DNA of 8,144 nucleotides, taken from the NCBI GenBank assembly GCA_019137115.1, contig JAGVSV010000118.1:1-8144 (forward strand). The letters are read 5' to 3'. The notes below the pieces were generated by a model that was not told the DNA's origin, ran no database searches, and worked only from the letters and a program-made list of their open reading frames with translations. Shown in pieces: positions 7,028 through 8,144 of the stretch. Both the position numbers and the translations under genes were made by a program. Position 1 is the stretch's first letter, and each line of letters begins with the position of its first letter. The DNA comes from Bacillota bacterium (lineage in GTDB: Bacteria > Bacillota > Clostridia > Christensenellales > Aristaeellaceae).

Positions 7028-7334
7028 CCTCGGTTTCCAGCAGCTCCTCGTCCTCGCGGTAGTCCGTGCCCGCCACGCGGATCAGGTCCTCCATCAGGGC
7101 AGGCTCCACCGGAAGAAACTCCTCCCATTCCTCGCCCTCATCATCCCTGGTAACCAGCACTTCCATCACATACAGCGAGGCATCTCCGGTCTGGTCGGCG
7201 TCCACAGGCTTTAGCAGCACGTACTCATCGCCGTTATAGTAAAAGTACCGGTCTACGCGCAGCGTGAGCGTGTTGCCGTCCTCATCCTTGCCTTCAATGA
7301 TGTCATTGACATCCTCCAAGTGATCGTCCTGCAT
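7017..7334 (-). CDS. DUF1292 (YrzB-like) small acidic protein, 105 aa
   Basis: This short, very acidic protein matches the DUF1292/YrzB pattern by eye: an opening IIEGKDEDGNTLTLRVDRYF, then DGDEYVLL-type (here NGDEYVLLKP), then a strand ending in a basic-acidic turn (VTRDDEGEE) and an acidic PxExALMEDL close. Members are widespread in Bacillota, often near DNA repair or RNA-processing genes, and have no established function. No signal peptide or membrane segment is present. The start at 7334 is well supported by AAAGGAG (7343-7349), 8 bases upstream. It is the first gene of the leftward operon, follows a strong promoter, and its last codons contain the uvrC start, so its translation probably sets that of uvrC. 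The C-terminal ten residues (EDEELLETEDEP region) are especially acidic. Confidence 0.88.
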   Translation of the reverse strand: MQDDHLEDVNDIIEGKDEDGNTLTLRVDRYFYYNGDEYVLLKPVDADQTGDASLYVMEVLVTRDDEGEEWEEFLPVEPALMEDLIRVAGTDYREDEELLETEDEP

Positions 7335-7369
7335 TGAGCGTTCTCCTTTCCATACAGGATTCCAGTGAA

Positions 7370-7399
7370 ATTATAGCAACCCACGGCCGGCTTTGGCAA
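7370..7399 (-). promoter_or_regulatory. Promoter of the DUF1292-uvrC-secreted protein operon
   Basis: On the minus strand TTGCCA (7394-7399) and a perfect TATAAT (7370-7375) are 18 bp apart, and TGC directly before the -10 makes it an extended -10 promoter. The predicted start is near 7363, giving a leader of about 29 bases to the ATG at 7334. The -35 box lies 5 bp from the -35 of the divergent promoter. Confidence 0.75.
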
Positions 7400-7404
7400 A
7401 CTGG

Positions 7405-7433
7405 TTGCGAAGGGGTAAGCCCTTTCCCATAAT
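7405..7433 (+). promoter_or_regulatory. Divergent promoter of the lipid kinase gene
   Basis: TTGCGA (7405-7410) and CATAAT (7428-7433) are 17 bp apart (4/6 and 5/6 matches to consensus). The predicted start is near 7440, about 23 bases before the TTG start codon. The spacer holds a short inverted repeat, AAGGG (7410-7414) and CCCTT (7420-7424) around GTAAG, which could be an operator. Confidence 0.6.
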
Positions 7434-7462
7434 GCAAGGACTCGCGATGGGAGGGCAGGAGA

Positions 7463-8144
7463 TTGGCGCAGGATAGGCAGCATGTTTTTGTGGTGAACCC
7501 CGCAGCGGGCAGGACGGATGCCACCCGCGAGGTGGCGGCCCGCCTGGAAAGGCTCGCGCCGGGCATCCAGGCGGAAATGTATGTCACCGCGCGCCGGGCG
7601 ATGCCATTGCGTTCGTCCGCGCAAAAGCAGGAGAAACCGGCGGCGAAACGCGCTTCTATGCCTGCGGTGGCGACGGCACGCTGAACGAAGTGGTCAACGG
7701 AGCCGCCGGCTTTCAGCATGTGTCGGTGACCGCGTGGCCCTGTGGCAGCGGGAATGACTATGTAGAATATTCCGGCGATGTCAGCAAGTTCATGGACCTG
7801 AACGCGCTGATGCGCGCGCAAGACCGGCGCGTTGATCTGATGCAGGTCAACGGGGAGCGTTTGGCCATCAACATGGTGCACTTCGGCCTGGACAGCACGG
7901 TGGCCGAAACGATGGTTCATATCAAGCGCTGGCCGCTGCTGGGCGGGAAAAACGCCTACTATACAGGCGCCGCCCGCGCGATCGTCACCAGCCTGCGCAA
8001 CCCGGGCACAGTGGTGGTGGAAGGCACCGCCATCAACCAGGGGGAGCTGCTGCTGTGCACCATCGCGTGTGGACGGTATGTGGGCGGCGGGTTTTTAAGC
8101 GCGCCGAACAGCGACAACCCGGCCGACTGATGGACGTGCAGCTG
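7463..8144 (+). pseudogene. Diacylglycerol/YegS-type lipid kinase, frameshifted twice; 3' end outside window
   Basis: The translation, read across frames, follows the DAGK catalytic family, which phosphorylates diacylglycerol or related lipids at the membrane with ATP. Seen: VVNPAAGR (NPxxG, near the N-terminus), YACGGDGTLNEVVNG (nucleotide-binding GGDGT), PCGSGNDY, then FGLDSTVAE, GGKNAYY and YVGGGFLSAP. The first frame (7463 to about 7599) ends at VTARR; the match resumes in another frame at 7600 with GDAIAFVRAKAGE. Adding one C at 7594-7595 would restore a typical TARPGDA. The second frame stops at TGA 8128-8130, while the expected LMDVQL continues in a third frame from 8127. TTG at 7463 is the only usable start, with GGGAGG (7449-7454) 8 bases before it and an in-frame stop at 7430. 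The neighbouring genes are intact, so either real decay or local sequence errors are possible. In Gram-positives DgkB of this family recycles diacylglycerol from lipoteichoic acid synthesis; that role is only inferred here. Confidence 0.85.

Noticed and set aside
7303..7920. Minus-strand open frame (205 codons) across the divergent promoter region
   Set aside because: It runs antisense to conserved lipid kinase motifs and through both promoters, with no ribosome binding site; it is a shadow frame.

Overview
The window looks like a GC-rich chromosome segment from a Gram-positive bacterium of the phylum Bacillota, probably a Clostridia-type lineage known mainly from metagenomes. The evidence is the strong AAGGAGG-type ribosome binding sites, sigma-A-like promoters, a DUF1292/YrzB-type small acidic protein, a Ddl variant with the NTIPGSLSFYLW signature, and Sec signal peptides on proteins without outer-membrane features. 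The placement is inferred, not computed.

Layout. At the left edge (1-315, +) is the 3' end of a D-alanine--D-alanine ligase gene. It ends in a lysine-rich Gly-x-Lys tail and converges, across a perfect 9-bp terminator stem (337-365), on a leftward gene cluster. That cluster, read right to left from a promoter at 7370-7399, is: a DUF1292 (YrzB-like) protein (7334-7017), the excinuclease subunit UvrC (7027-5156, overlapping the first gene by 11 bp), and three secreted proteins of about 500 residues that I do not recognise: C (5101-3614), B (3617-2088) and A (1929-385). C and B overlap by ATGA. A has its own near-consensus promoter (1974-2002) and a small hairpin at the start of its leader. At the right edge a divergently transcribed gene (7463 to beyond 8144, +) encodes a diacylglycerol/YegS-type lipid kinase broken by two apparent frameshifts.

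How the parts may work together. Ddl makes the D-Ala-D-Ala dipeptide for peptidoglycan, UvrC makes the dual incisions of nucleotide excision repair, and the lipid kinase would phosphorylate diacylglycerol or a related lipid. These are ordinary housekeeping functions. The least explained part is the array of three tandem secreted proteins with matching architecture: Sec signal, alternating beta-strand and helical segments, and an amphipathic helical C-terminal segment. They look like diverged paralogues and form a candidate undescribed cell-envelope family. No catalytic motif was seen in any of them, so no function is assigned.

Other points of note: a 29-bp sequence repeated exactly 60 bp apart inside gene A, adding 20 in-frame residues; back-to-back divergent promoters whose -35 boxes are only 5 bp apart; and the two frame breaks in the lipid kinase, which could be sequence errors or real decay. 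The window is almost fully coding; the longest gene-free stretch is 158 bp (1930-2087).
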